64,000 bases of DNA, from assembly GCA_036971475.1 (NCBI GenBank), contig JBAIZL010000002.1, positions 349,678,082-349,742,081 on the forward strand. The letters are read 5' to 3'. The stretch comes from Prosapia bicincta (Eukaryota; Arthropoda; Insecta; Hemiptera; Cercopidae). Under the pieces are notes generated by a model. The model saw nothing but the letters and a program-made list of their open reading frames with translations, was not told the origin of the DNA and did not search any database. Made by a program: the position numbers and the translations under genes. Shown here piece by piece: positions 21,720 to 34,101 of the stretch (its first letter is position 1; every line of letters begins with the position of its first letter).

Positions 21720-24700
21720 ATAATTCAGGATAATGATAATTTATTAATCAACGCTGCAAAAAAAGGTAATCTTAGTAAGGTTGAAAAGTTTCTTGAGAAG
21801 GGAGCTGATATTGATGCTAAAGACAATAATGCCTATGCTGCTTCTAACTCAGGTGCAAGGTATGATCACTCAAATATAGTTAGAAAGCTTTTAGAGAAGG
21901 GAGCTGATATTGATGCTAAAAACAATAATGGCTATGCTGCTTTTCACTCAGGTGCAAGGTATGGTCACTCAAATATAGTTAAAAAGCTTTTAGAGAAAGG
22001 AGCTGATATTGATGCTAAAGACAATAATGGCTATGCTGCTTTACACTCAGCTGCAAGGTATGGTCACTCAAATATAGTAGAAAAGCTTTTAGAGAAAGGA
22101 GCTGATATTGATGCTAAAGACAATAATGGCTATGCTGCTTTACAATCAGCTGCAAGGTATGGTCACTCAAATATAGTAGAAATGCTTTTACAGAAAGGAG
22201 CTGATATTGATGCTAAAGACAATAATGGCTATGCTGCTTTACACTCAGCTGCAAGGTATGGTCACTCAAATATAGTAGAAAAGCTTTTAGAGAAAGGAGC
22301 TGATATTGATGCTAAAGACAATAATGGCTATGCTGCTTTACACTCAGCTGCAAGGTATGGTCACTCTAATATAGTTAAAAAGCTTTTTGAGAAAGGAGCT
22401 GATATTGATGCTAAAAACAATAATGGCTATGCTGCTTTACACTCAGCTGCAAGGTATGGTCACTCTAATATAGTTAAAAAGCTTTTAGAGAAAGGAGCTG
22501 ATATTGATGCTAAAAACAATAATGGCTATGCTGCTTTTCACTCAGGTGCAAGGTATGGTCACTCAAATATAGTTAAAAAGCTTTTAGAGAAAGGAGCTGA
22601 TATTGATGCTAAATACAATAATGGCTATGCTGCTTTACACTCAGCTGCAAGGTATGGTCACTCAAATATAGTAGAAAAGCTTATAGAGAAAGGAGCTGAT
22701 ATTGATGCTAAAGACAATAATGGCTATGCTGATTTACACTCAGCTGCAAGGTATGGTCACTCAAATATAGTAGAAAAGCTTTTAGAGAAAGTAGCTGATA
22801 TTGATGCTAAAGACAATAATGGATATGCTGCTTTACACTCAGCTGCAAGGTATGGTCACTCTAATATAGTAGAAAAGCTTTTAGAGAAAGGAGCTGATAT
22901 AGATGCTAAAGACAAAAATGGATATGCTGCTTTACACTCAGCTGCAAGGTATGGTCACTCAAATATAGTAGAAAAGATTTTAGAGAAAGGAGCTGATATT
23001 GATGCTAAAGACAATAATGGCTATGCTGATTTACACTCAGCTGCAAGGTATGGTCACTCAAATATAGTAGAAAAGCTTTTAGAGAAAATAGCTGATATTG
23101 ATTCTAAAGACAATAATGGCTATGCTGCTTTACACTCAGCTGCAAGGTATGGTCACTCAAATATAGTAGAAATGCTTTTAGAGAAAGAAGCTGATATTGA
23201 TGCTAAAGACAATAATGGCTATGCTGTTTTACACTCAGCTGCAAGGTATGGTCACTCTAATATAGTTAAAAAGCTTTTAGAGAAAGGAGCTGATATTGAT
23301 GCTAAAAAATATAATGGCTATGCTGTTTTACACTCAGCTGCAAGGTATGGTCACTCAAATATAGTTAAAAAGCTTTGAGAGAAAGGAGCTGATATTGTTG
23401 CTAAAGACAATAATGGCTATGCTGCTTTACACTCAGCTGCAAGGTATGGTCACTCTAATATAGTTAAAAAGCTTTTAGAGAAAGGAGCTGATATTGATGC
23501 TAAAGACAATAATGGCTATGCTGCTTTTCACTCAGCTGCAAGGTATGGTCACTCTAATATAGTTAAAAAGCTTTTAGAGAAAGGAGCTGATATTGATGCT
23601 AAAAACAATAATGGCTATGCTGCTTTACACTCAGCTGCAAGGTATGGTCACTCTAATATAGTTAAAAAGCTTTTAGAGAAAGGAGCTGATATTGATGCTA
23701 AAAACAATAATGGCTATGCTGTTTTACACTCAGCGCAAGGTATGGTCACTCTAATATAGTTAAAAAGCTTTTAGAGAAAGGAGCTGATATTGATGCTAAA
23801 GACAATAATGGCTATGCTGTTTTACACTCAGCTGCAAGGTATGGTCACTCTAATATAGTGGAAAAGCTTTTAGAGAAAGGAGCTGATATTGATGCTAAAG
23901 ACAATAATGGCTATGCTGCTTTACACTCAGCTGCAAGGTATGGTCACTCTAATATAGTTAAAAAGCTTTTAGAGAAAGGGGCTGATATTGATGCTAAAGA
24001 CAATAATGGCTATGCTGCTTTTCACTCAGGTGCAAAGTATGGTCACTCAAATATAGTTAAAAAGCTTTTAGAGAAAGGAGCTGATATTGATGCTAAATAC
24101 AATAATGGCTATGCTGCTTTACACTCAGCTGCAAGGTATGGTCATTCAAATATAGTAGAAAAGCTTATAGAGAAAGGAGCTGATATTGATGCTAAAGACA
24201 ATAATGGCTATGCTGCTTTACACTCAGCTGCAAGGTATGGTCACTCAAATGTAGTAGAAAAGCTTTTAGAGAAAGGAGCTGATATTGATGCTAAATACAA
24301 TAATGGCTATGCTGCTTTACACTCAGCTGCAAGGTATGGTCACTCAAATATAGTAGAAAAGCTTATAGAGAAAGGAGCTGATATTGATGCTAAAGACAAT
24401 AATGGCTATGCTGATTTAAACTCAGCTGCAAGGTATGGTCACTCAAATATAGTAGAAAAGCTTTTAGAGAAAGGAGCTGATATTGATGCTAAAGACAATA
24501 ATGGATATGCTGCTTTACACTCAGCTGCAAGGTATGGTCACTCTAATATAGTAGAAAAGCTTTTAGAGAAAGGAGCTGATATAGATGCTAAAGACAAAAA
24601 TGGATATGCTGCTTTACACTCAGCTGCAAGGTATGGTCACTCAAATATAGTAGAAAAGCTTTTAGAGAAAGGAGCTGATATTGATGCTAAAGACAATAAT

Positions 24701-27700
24701 GGCTATGCTGCTTTACACTCAGCTGCAAGGTATGGTCACTCAAATATAGTAGAAAAGCTTTTAGAGAAAATAGCTGATATTGATTCTAAAGACAATAATG
24801 GCTATGCTGCTTTACACTCAGCTGCAAGGTATGGTCACTCAAATATAGTAGAAATGCTTTTAGAGAAAGAAGCTGATATTGATGCTAAAGACAATAATGG
24901 CTATGCTGTTTTACACTCAGCTGCAAGGTATGGTCACTCTAATATAGTTAAAAAGCTTTTAGAGAAAGGAGCTGATATTGATGCTAAAAACAATAATGGC
25001 TATGCTGTTTTACACTCAGCTGCAAGGTATGGTCACTCAAATATAGTTAAAAAGCTTTGAGAGAAAGGAGCTGATATTGTTGCTAAAGACAATAATGGCT
25101 ATGCTGCTTTACACTCAGCTGCAAGGTATGGTCACTATAATATAGTTGAAAAGCTTTTAGAGAAAGGAGCTGATATTGATGCTAAAGACAATAATGGCTA
25201 TGCTGCTTTTCACTCAGGTGCAAGGTATGGTCACTCTAATATAGTTAAAAAGCTTTTAGAGAAAGGAGCTGATATTGATGCTAAAAACAATAATGGCTAT
25301 GCTGCTTTACACTCAGCTGCAAGGTATGGTCACTCTAATATAGTTAAAAAGCTTTTAGAGAAAGGAGCTGATATTGATGCTAAAAACAATAATGGCTATG
25401 CTGTTTTACACTCAGCGCAAGGTATGGTCACTCTAATATAGTTAAAAAGCTTTTAGAGAAAGGAGCTGATATTGATGCTAAAGACAATAATGGCTATGCT
25501 GTTTTACACTCAGCTGCAAGGTATGGTCACTCAAATATAGTTAAAAAGCTTTTAGAGAAAGGAGCTGATATTGATGCTAAAGACAATAATGGCTATGCTG
25601 CTTTACACTCAGCTGCAAGGTATGGTCACTCTAATATAGTTAAAAAGCTTTTAGAGAAAGGGGCTGATATTGATGCTAAAGACAATAATGGCTATGCTGC
25701 TTTTCACTCAGGTGCAAAGTATGGTCACTCAAATATAGTTAAAAAGCTTTTAGAGAAAGGAGCTGATATTGATGCTAAATACAATAATGGCTATGCTGCT
25801 TTACACTCAGCTGCAAGGTATGGTCATTCAAATATAGTAGAAAAGCTTATAGAGAAAGGAGCTGATATTGATGCTAAAGACAATAATGGCTATACTGCTT
25901 TACACTCAGCTGCAAGGTATGGTCACTCAAATGTAGTAGAAAAGCTTTTAGAGAAAGGAGCTAATATTGATGCTAAAGACAATAATGGATATGCTGCTTT
26001 ACACTCAGCTGCAAGGTATGGTCACTCTAATATAGTTAAAAAGCTTTTAGAGAAAGGATCTGATATTGATGCTAAAAACAATAATGGCTATGCTGTTTTA
26101 CACTCAGCTGCAAGGTATGGTCACTCAAATGTAGTAGAAAAGCTTTTAGAGAAAGGAGCTAATATTGATGCTAAAGACAATAATGGCTATGCTGCTTTAC
26201 ACTCAGCTGCAAGGTATGGTCACTCAAATATAGTAGAAAAGCTTTTAGAGAAAGGAGCTGATATTGATGCTAAAGACAATAATGGCTATGCTGCTTTACA
26301 CTCAGCTGCAAGGTATGGTCACTCAAATATAGTAGAAATGCTTTTAGAGAAAGGAGCTGATATAGATGCTAAAGACAATAATGGCTATGCTGCTTTACAC
26401 TCAGCTGCAAGGTATGGTCACTCAAATATAGTAGAAAAGCTTTTAGAGAATGGAGCTGATATTGATGCTAAAGACAATAATGGCTATGCTGCTTTACACT
26501 CAGCTGCAAGGTATGGTCACTCCAATATAGTTAAAAAGCTTTTTGAGAAAGGAGCTGATATTGATGCTAAAAACAATAATGGCTATGCTGCTTTACACTC
26601 AGCTGCAAGGTATGGTCACTCTAATATAGTTAAAAAGCTTTTAGAGAAAGGAGCTGATATTGATGCTAAAAACAATAATGGCTATGCTGCTTTTCACTCA
26701 GGTGCAAGGTATGGTCACTCTAATATAGTTAAAAAGCTTTTAGAGAAAGGAGCTGATATTGATGCTTAATACAATAATGGCTATGCTGATTTACACTCAG
26801 CTGCAAGGTATGGTCACTCAAATATAGTAGAAAAGCTTATAGAGAAAGGAGCTGATATTGATGCTAAAGACAATAATGGCTATGCTGATTTACACTCAGC
26901 TGCAAGGTATGGTCACTCAAATATAGTAGAAAAGCTTTTAGAGAAAGGAGCTGATATTGATGCTAAAGACAATAATGGATATGCTGCTTTACACTCAGCT
27001 GCAAGGTATGGTCACTCTAATATAGTAGAAAAGCTTTTAGAGAAAGGAGCTGATATAGATGCTAAAGACAAAAATGGATATGCTGCTTTACACTCAGCTG
27101 CAAGGTATGGTCACTCAAATATAGTAGAAAAGCTTTTAGAGAAAGGAGCTGATATTGATGCTAAAGACAATAATGGCTATGCTGCTTTACACTCAGCTGC
27201 AAGGTATGGTCACTCAAATATAGTAGAAAAGCTTTTAGAGAAAATAGCTGATATTGATTCTAAAGACAATAATGGCTATGCGGCTTTACACTCAGCTGCA
27301 AGGTATGGTCACTCAAATATAGTAGAAATGCTTTTAGAGAAAGAAGCTGATATTGATGCTAAAGACAATAATGACTATGCTGTTTTACACTCAGCTGCAA
27401 GGTATGGTCACTCTAATATAGTTAAAAAGCTTTTAGAGAAAGGAGCTGATATTGATGCTAAAAACAATAATGGCTATGCTGTTTTACACTCAGCTGCAAG
27501 GTATGGTCACTCAAATATAGTTAAAAAGCTTTGAGAGAAAGGAGCTGATAATGTTGCTAAAGACAATAATGGCTATGCTGCTTTACACTCAGCTGCAAGG
27601 TATGGTCACTCTAATATAGTTAAAAAGCTTTTAGAGAAAGGAGCTGATATTGATGCTAAAGACAATAATGGCTATGCTGCTTTTCACTCAGCTGCAAGGT

Positions 27701-30700
27701 ATGGTCACTCTAATATAGTTAAAAAGCTTTTAGAGAAAGGAGCTGATATTGATGCTAAAAACAATAATGGCTATGCTGCTTTACACTCAGCTGCAAGGTA
27801 TGGTCACTCTAATATAGTTAAAAAGCTTTTAGAGAAAGGAGCTGATATTGATGCTAAAAACAATAATGGCTATGCTGTTTTACACTCAGCGCAAGGTATG
27901 GTCACTCTAATATAGTTAAAAAGCTTTTAGAGAAAGGAGCTGATATTGATACTAAAGACAATAATGGCTATGCTGTTTTACACTCAGCTGCAAGGTATGG
28001 TCACTCAAATATAGTTAAAAAGCTTTTAGAGAAAGGAGCTGATATTGATGCTAAAGACAATAATGGCTATGCTGCTTTACACTCAGCTGCAAGGTATGGT
28101 CACTCTAATATAATTAAAAAGCTTTTAGAGAAAGGGGCTGATATTGATGCTAAAGACAATAATGGCTATGCTGCTTTACACTCAGCTTCAAGGTATGGTC
28201 ACTCAAATATAGTAGAAAAGCTTATAGTGAAAGGAGCTGATATTGATGCTAAAGACAATAATGGCTATGCTGCTTTACACTCAGCTGCAAGGTATGGTCA
28301 CTCAAATATAGTAGAAAAGCTTTTAGAGAAAGGAGCTGATATTGATGCTAAAGACAATAATGGATCTGCTGCTTTACACTCTGCTGCAAGGTATGGTCAC
28401 TCAAATATAGTAGAAAAGCTTTTAGAGAAAGGAGCTGATATTGATGCTAAAGACAATAATGGATATGCTGCTTTACACTCAGCTGCAAGGTATGGTCACT
28501 CAAATATAGTAGAAAAACTTTTAGAGAAAGGAGCATATATTGATGCTAAAGACAAAAATGGATATGCTGCTTTACACTCAGGTGCAAGGTATGGTCACTC
28601 AAATATAGTAGAAGAGCTTTTAGAGAAAGGAGCTGATATTGATGTTAAAGACAATAATGGCTCTACTCCTCTGCATTTGGCTGCAAGGTATGGTCAGTTG
28701 GATGTAGTAGAAAAGCTTTTAAATAAAGGAGCTAAGATTGATGCTAAGGACATTTATAGTTCTACTTCTTTACACGAAGCTGCAAAGTATGATTCTTTAG
28801 ATGTAGTAGAAGAACTGTTAAATAAAGGAGCGGATAGTAATGCTAAAGACAATAATGACTATACTTCTCTGCATTTGGCTGTTCTTAATGGTCACTTAAA
28901 TGTGGTAGAAAAGCTTTTAGATAAGGGAGCTGATATTGGTGCTAAGAATAATGGTGGTTTAACTCCACTGCACGAGGCTGCTATTGGTGGTCACTCAAAT
29001 TTAGTAGAAAAGCTTATAGAGAAAAAAGCTGATATTAATTTTCAGAACAATGATGGCAATACTCCTCTACACGAGGCTGCAAAGTATGGTAGCTTAAATA
29101 TAGTAGAAAAGCTTTTAGAGAAAGGGGCTGATATCAGTGCTAGAGATAATAGTGGAAACACTCCTCTGCACTTAGCTGCAAGACATGATCAATTAAATGT
29201 AGCAAAAAAGCTTTTAGAGAAAGGAGCTAAAATTTATGTTAAAAATAACAATGATTTCACACCTATAGAGTTAGCAAACAATGAAGGTAGGTCGAAAGTA
29301 GTAAATTTTCTTACAAGCTACAAAGACAAGCGTAGTTTTACGTTACTGCATCATGTTGCAAAATATAATAACGAAAATTTAGTAGATCTTTTATTAGAAA
29401 AAGGGGCCAAGATTGATGCTAAAGCCGATTATGACTATACTCCTTTACATTTAGCTGCAAGCAGTGGTCATTTAAATGTAGTAGAAAAGCTTATTGAGAA
29501 AAAAGCTGATATTGATGCTAAGAACAATGATGGCGATACTACTCTGCATGTAGCTCTAAGGTATGGTTATTTAAATGTAGTAGAAAAGCTTATAGAGAAA
29601 AAAGCTGATATTAATGCTAAGAACAATAATGGCTCTATCCCTCTGCATTTGGCTGCAAGTTATGGTCCCTTATATCTAGTAGTAAAGCTTATAGAGAAAA
29701 AGCTGATATTAATGCTAAGAACAATAATGGCTTTACCCCTCTGCATTTGGCTGCAACCTATGGACATTTAAATGTAGTAGAAAAGCTTATAGAGAAAAAA
29801 GCTGGTATTAATGTTCAGAACCATGATGGTGATACTCCTCTGCACGAAGCTGCTATCTATGGTTATTCAAAAATAGCTGAATTTCTTATAAGTAAGCATG
29901 CTGATGTTAACACTAAAAATAAAGATGATAGGACACCTTTTCAATTAGCAGTTGCTTATGGTAATTTAAATGTAGTTGAGCTTATTCTTGATAAAAGGAA
30001 TGATATTGATGCTAGAGGGGCTTTAGCCGTGGAAAATACGCTTAGTAAAAAAACAGCTCAGCAATACTAAACCTTCTAGGGGAAAGAATAAGAAAAGATG
30101 AAGAAATTACCCAACTTCTTAATTTACAAGAAGATGAAGATTCATTACAAAATGATAAAATAGTCATAATAAAAAAGGAGTTTTAAGTGGAACAAGCAAG
30201 CCATCTTCATGGATCAATATTTTTGCTTACACTACTGTAAAGGTGTTTTTCAGTTTATTTCTTCTCCTTTTAAGGCAGCCATAGGTATGCAACCTTCTAA
30301 AGCTATTACAGTTCAAGGTATTGATGCGAATAGCACGCTTTTTTATTAGATGTATTTATGAAGAAAATTACAGGTCAGAAGTACATTTCTACAGTAGATC
30401 AGTCTATATCAACGTTAGAAGCGCAGGGATATGCATTAAACATCATGAAAAAATTTGAGAAAGTGTTGAACACAACTGCTATTAAATCAGGAATATCATT
30501 GACAAATCTAAACTTTGATCCCGTGGCAGTGCAACCAGCTATAATTGGAAAAATAATAAATGGAAGATTTTCTAAAATAGCAAAAATCCTATATTCATTT
30601 GCAAAAGAAGCATGTCCAGAATTTAAACAAACTGATAAGTTCCTAGCTCATTTAAGAAGCAATTTAAAAGAGGAGAAAGAAACTGTACTGCTACAACAGA

Positions 30701-30828
30701 AAGTAGAAAAGCCTTCTAAGATCTTAGATCAGCAGGTTTCAGGAAAGGTAGAGTTATTTAAAAAGCCAGATACTTTCTTAAATGGAACATCAGTAATTAA
30801 AGGAATAAGCAGTGTGTTAGAGCAATAA
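21720..30828 (+). pseudogene. Giant ankyrin-repeat protein (about 3,000 codons), broken
   Basis: An AGGAG site is followed by ATA 21720-21722 where an ATG would be expected, then IQDNDNLLINAAKKGNLSKV. About 69 almost identical 33-residue repeats of the type GADIDAKDNNGYAALHSAAR follow, then about 14 normal, diverged ankyrin repeats (28630-30060; e.g. NTPLHEAAKYGSLNIVEKL). A unique C-terminal domain is read at 30358-30828 (ITGQKYISTVDQSISTLEAQ … EACPEFKQTDKFLAHLRSN). Lesions: TGA at 23376-23378, 25058-25060 and 27532-27534; one-base deletions near 23734, 25416 and 27890, which together restore the original frame; TAA at 26767-26769; a one-base loss near 29697; and several frame changes between 30060 and 30357. 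Ankyrin proteins of Wolbachia are thought to act on host proteins; the target is unknown. Confidence 0.9.
21777..28630 (+). repeat. About 69 tandem 99-bp ankyrin units with higher-order structure
   Basis: Each 99-base unit encodes one ankyrin repeat and differs from its neighbours by only a few bases. Variants recur in the same order: units with TTTCACTCAGGTGC, AAATAGCTGATATTGATTC, GAAGAAGCTGATATT and CTTTGAGAGAAAGG appear in three long blocks. The rare lesions recur at 23376/25058/27532 and 23734/25416/27890, giving spacings of 1,682 and 2,474 bases, which equal 17 and 25 units minus one base. The array is therefore made of blocks duplicated as a whole. Confidence 0.95.
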
Positions 30829-32323
30829 ATCGAGGGTGGTCTTTTCTGCCTGTAATTGCTTGATCTCAAGAGGCGAGATCAGTAGTTTGTGAAAAGATGT
30901 CAATAGAGATGCCAGCTTTAAGTAGGTTTTTGGCCACGGCTATTTTAGCTTGTTTTTCACCCTCTTCCCTACCTTTTTCTTCGCCGATATGGATGCCTTC
31001 TTGTCTACCTTCTTGTTTAGCCTCATCAATTTTTTGCTCTAAGATAGCAGCTTCATTTTGTACATCCATGACCCTTTCTTCATAAGCCACCAGGTCCTTC
31101 TCGTTCCAATGACATTTATCTAACTCGTCATACGCTAACTTTATTATCGGTGACTTTTCTGCTATTTTTCTTAAATCTTCATCAGTTGTTTCTTCTGCAT
31201 ACTTAAAGAAAAAGCACCATCTCTCAACTGTAGTTTCCAACTGTTCTACTTTGCTTTTTGTAAATTTAGGTAGTTCAATAAAGACAAATTGAAAATCTTT
31301 TAAATAATGTCCGTTAGTGTTTATATTGCGTATATTATGAGTGGAAATATAATAAACGTCTGAAGGACAAAGAGTACTATTAGAAATGGCAATAAAGAAA
31401 ACGTCTTAAAATCAATGTAATTGCCAGATTGTCTTGAGTAAGCCTTAGCAGCATAAAGTTGAGCACGTTTCTCAAAGCCTTTATCATGAGCAAGGTGATC
31501 AGGTAAAGAAGCAGTATTACTACTACTCCCTCCCTTAGAAACGCAGCATGCAGGTTTCCCCACACTACGCTTGAGCCCCTTATCTAAGTTCTTCTTTTCT
31601 AGAACCGGCTTGTCTTTCATAAATCCTCAGAATACATCAACTTTAGTGGTGACACTAACAGTAGAGAAACTTCTCTTGAAAAGGAGTTTGCTAACATTCT
31701 TGTTCGTTTCACTCTCTCATCAAAATACATTTTCCATTTTAAGTCAAGGGGATTTGCATCCGCTCTGATGTTAACATGTCGTCTGATAGGTATACCAATC
31801 AACCTAAGCAGTCTTAAATACCTTATCTTTTTCGGTTTGTTCTAGCATATGGGTGTAGCAAAGACCCATTGGCGTTGACCCATTACTTTAAAGTAACGAT
31901 TCTTTATCCAACGTAATCTTTTACGAGGATGTCTTTTCTTTGCCCATTTCCATAAACTATGCCAAATTTCATTGTCAATCCTTCTAAACGCTTTTTTAGC
32001 ACACATATAGTGATAGTAATTTCCCCATCCTCTCAGTAGAGAGTTGAGTGACTTAATTACTATAGCCTAAGTGTTCGCTATATTTGCTTTTATCAATGTA
32101 CGTGCTTTATTAAGAAGTCTTTTAATACTTTCTTTCGAAGGTTTAATAATTAACTTCTTATTATATCTACGTACATTACAACCAAGAAAGTCAAACCCTG
32201 TTGTGATAGATGTAATCTTTGTCTTTTCTTCTGACAGAGTTAAACCTCGCTCATGAACAAAAGATGATACTAAAGGCTTAACTTCCTTTTCCAGTATTTC
32301 ATGTGTAAAACCTGAAATAATAA

Positions 32324-34101
32324 GGAGAGTAGACCAGTAGAACATCCCTGCCAGTCTCTCGCAGAACTGTACTGCCTCGGTTATACAACTCCCATTATTC
32401 AGCATTTCGATCCTAACCCAAGTGTCCAATGATAGAAAATATTTGGAGACCTCTTTCTCACTTTTCCTAGAAATTGCTTTGCTAATCGTCCGTGATCTCG
32501 AAGTTTCTTATATTTGGTTCTGACCCATCTTATGAGATACTCTCTATATTTCTGAGAGATAAATACATCCTGATTTATAAAACCTGCCATTGTACTGAAA
32601 CCAGCCTCTGGCTATTGGATCTATTTTCTTCGATATTTCTTCTAATGTGGTCCACGTAATCCAATGTATTCCCCATGATTTTATGGTTTTCTTGATCTTC
32701 TTCTTAGCTTTGTTACAAATTGCTGGTAGAAATGAGACGAAATAATTTCTCATCTTTTCTTTGCTATTTTAGGTCAAAACGTATAATCTAGAAAATCAAA
32801 GTTTTGTGTAGGAATTTCCTCTCTTCTATCATCGTCCTTACAGTACACTATCTGTGTCTTTTCAGGATGTAATTCTAACTTATACTTAGACAGTCTCTCT
32901 TCGATCATTACTTTCATAAATACTGATTGTCTCTTAGTTCTACAGTGCACTATCGCATCATCCACATACATCTCAAATGGTACTGTCGAGTAGTTCTTTT
33001 TCATCCATATATCAAACTCATGATGCATGAATATATTAGAGATGATTGGGCTAACTGAACCTCCTTGCGGAACTCCTTTATCCCACTTTACTGCCATCTG
33101 CAAGTTGTACAGGCGTTTTCATCCACCTTCCAACGTATAGTATGACCCATTTGCAGTCTGTGTGTTTATTGATAGCCTGCAGTGCTAAATCGTGATCCAG
33201 ATTGTCGAAGAACCCTGATATGTCAAGGTCTATCACCCAATCGTACCTCCAGCATCTCTTGCGCGCTGTGTCTACCGCATCCAATACTGATCTATTTGGT
33301 CTATAACCATATGAATCTTCATGGAATTTTGGCTTCACTATCGGTTCGAGATACATTGTTGCTGCTGTTTGCGCTATCCTATCTGATACTGAAGGAACAC
33401 ATATAATTCTATGTCCGCCTCCCGTATCTTTTGGAATTGCAACAGCTTTTACAGGCTCTGAAAAATAACTTCCGGATGACATTCGATTCCATATTTTTTA
33501 TAGATTATCCTTTAGATTTTCCTCAAACTTTGTTATCGAAATCTCATCCACACCTGCAGCACCTCTATTTTTCGATACTTGTTTATAAGCTCTCCCAATA
33601 AGTTGCTTTGGTATATCAAAAGACTTTGTTTTATTCATTAACTCCTCCCATTACGGTTGACAAAACAATTAAAACTAAATAACCCAGCTCTTTCGCTCCA
33701 TTTCCGTTACAGAAACTTCTTCACTACTACAAGCTGATCCGCCCCTGATTTTCGCATCGGTACTCTCATCCTCAGAGATCTGTTCTTTGAACTTCTCCCT
33801 TATCATCGAAACTACAGGTTCCCGTAGTTCCATGCAATAATCTAAAATAGATCCACGGCACATTTATGCCGGACGCCACCTACCCAGTAAACAAGCTCAC
33901 GGTAGATTTATCCCAAATTAACGACTACCCCCTGGTTTTGACGTCGTCTCTATAATTGTGCCATTTCCATAACGCTCACTACCTTAGCTCTTTACCAAAG
34001 CAGCTTATGGCTGTTTAAGGCCTGCTCTTGTAAACCGGCTTTGAGGGGCCCTCCCTCATCTACTGCACAGCTTCATCACTTCCCGTGTTTCTACCGCGCA
34101 C
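32324..34101 (-). mobile_element. Group II intron B, nested in the RT gene of intron A
   Basis: The 5' end is GTGCGCGG at 34094-34101, immediately after the YADD codons of the host RT. The 3' end is placed at 32324 because the host frame resumes as IISG, the residues that usually follow YADDF. At 1,778 bases it is nearly identical in plan to intron C: structured 5' region (33640-34101), maturase gene, domain V-like hairpin at about 32345-32395, and the shared terminal GGTCTACTCTCC. The 3' end may vary by a few bases. Confidence 0.88.
32399..33638 (-). pseudogene. ltrA: Intron B reverse transcriptase/maturase, broken
   Basis: Start ATG 33636-33638 after a GGGAGG site. It reads MNKTKSFDIPKQLIGRAYKQ, and then stops near 33495. 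The RT core is VKAVAIPKDTGGGHRIICVP, KRCWRYDWVIDLDISGFFDN, GVPQGGSVSPIISNIF and the catalytic FEMYVDDAIVHC. Stops or frame changes occur near 33078-33100 and at 32774-32776. The maturase part (DPIARGWFQYNGRFYKSGC) ends with FYHWTLGLGSKC at 32399. Close homologue of the intron C protein, and retains the 11 residues lost there. Confidence 0.9.

Noticed and set aside
21720..28630. CRISPR array or noncoding satellite
   Set aside because: Units are 99 bp with no spacers, and each encodes one 33-residue ankyrin repeat in a continuous frame.
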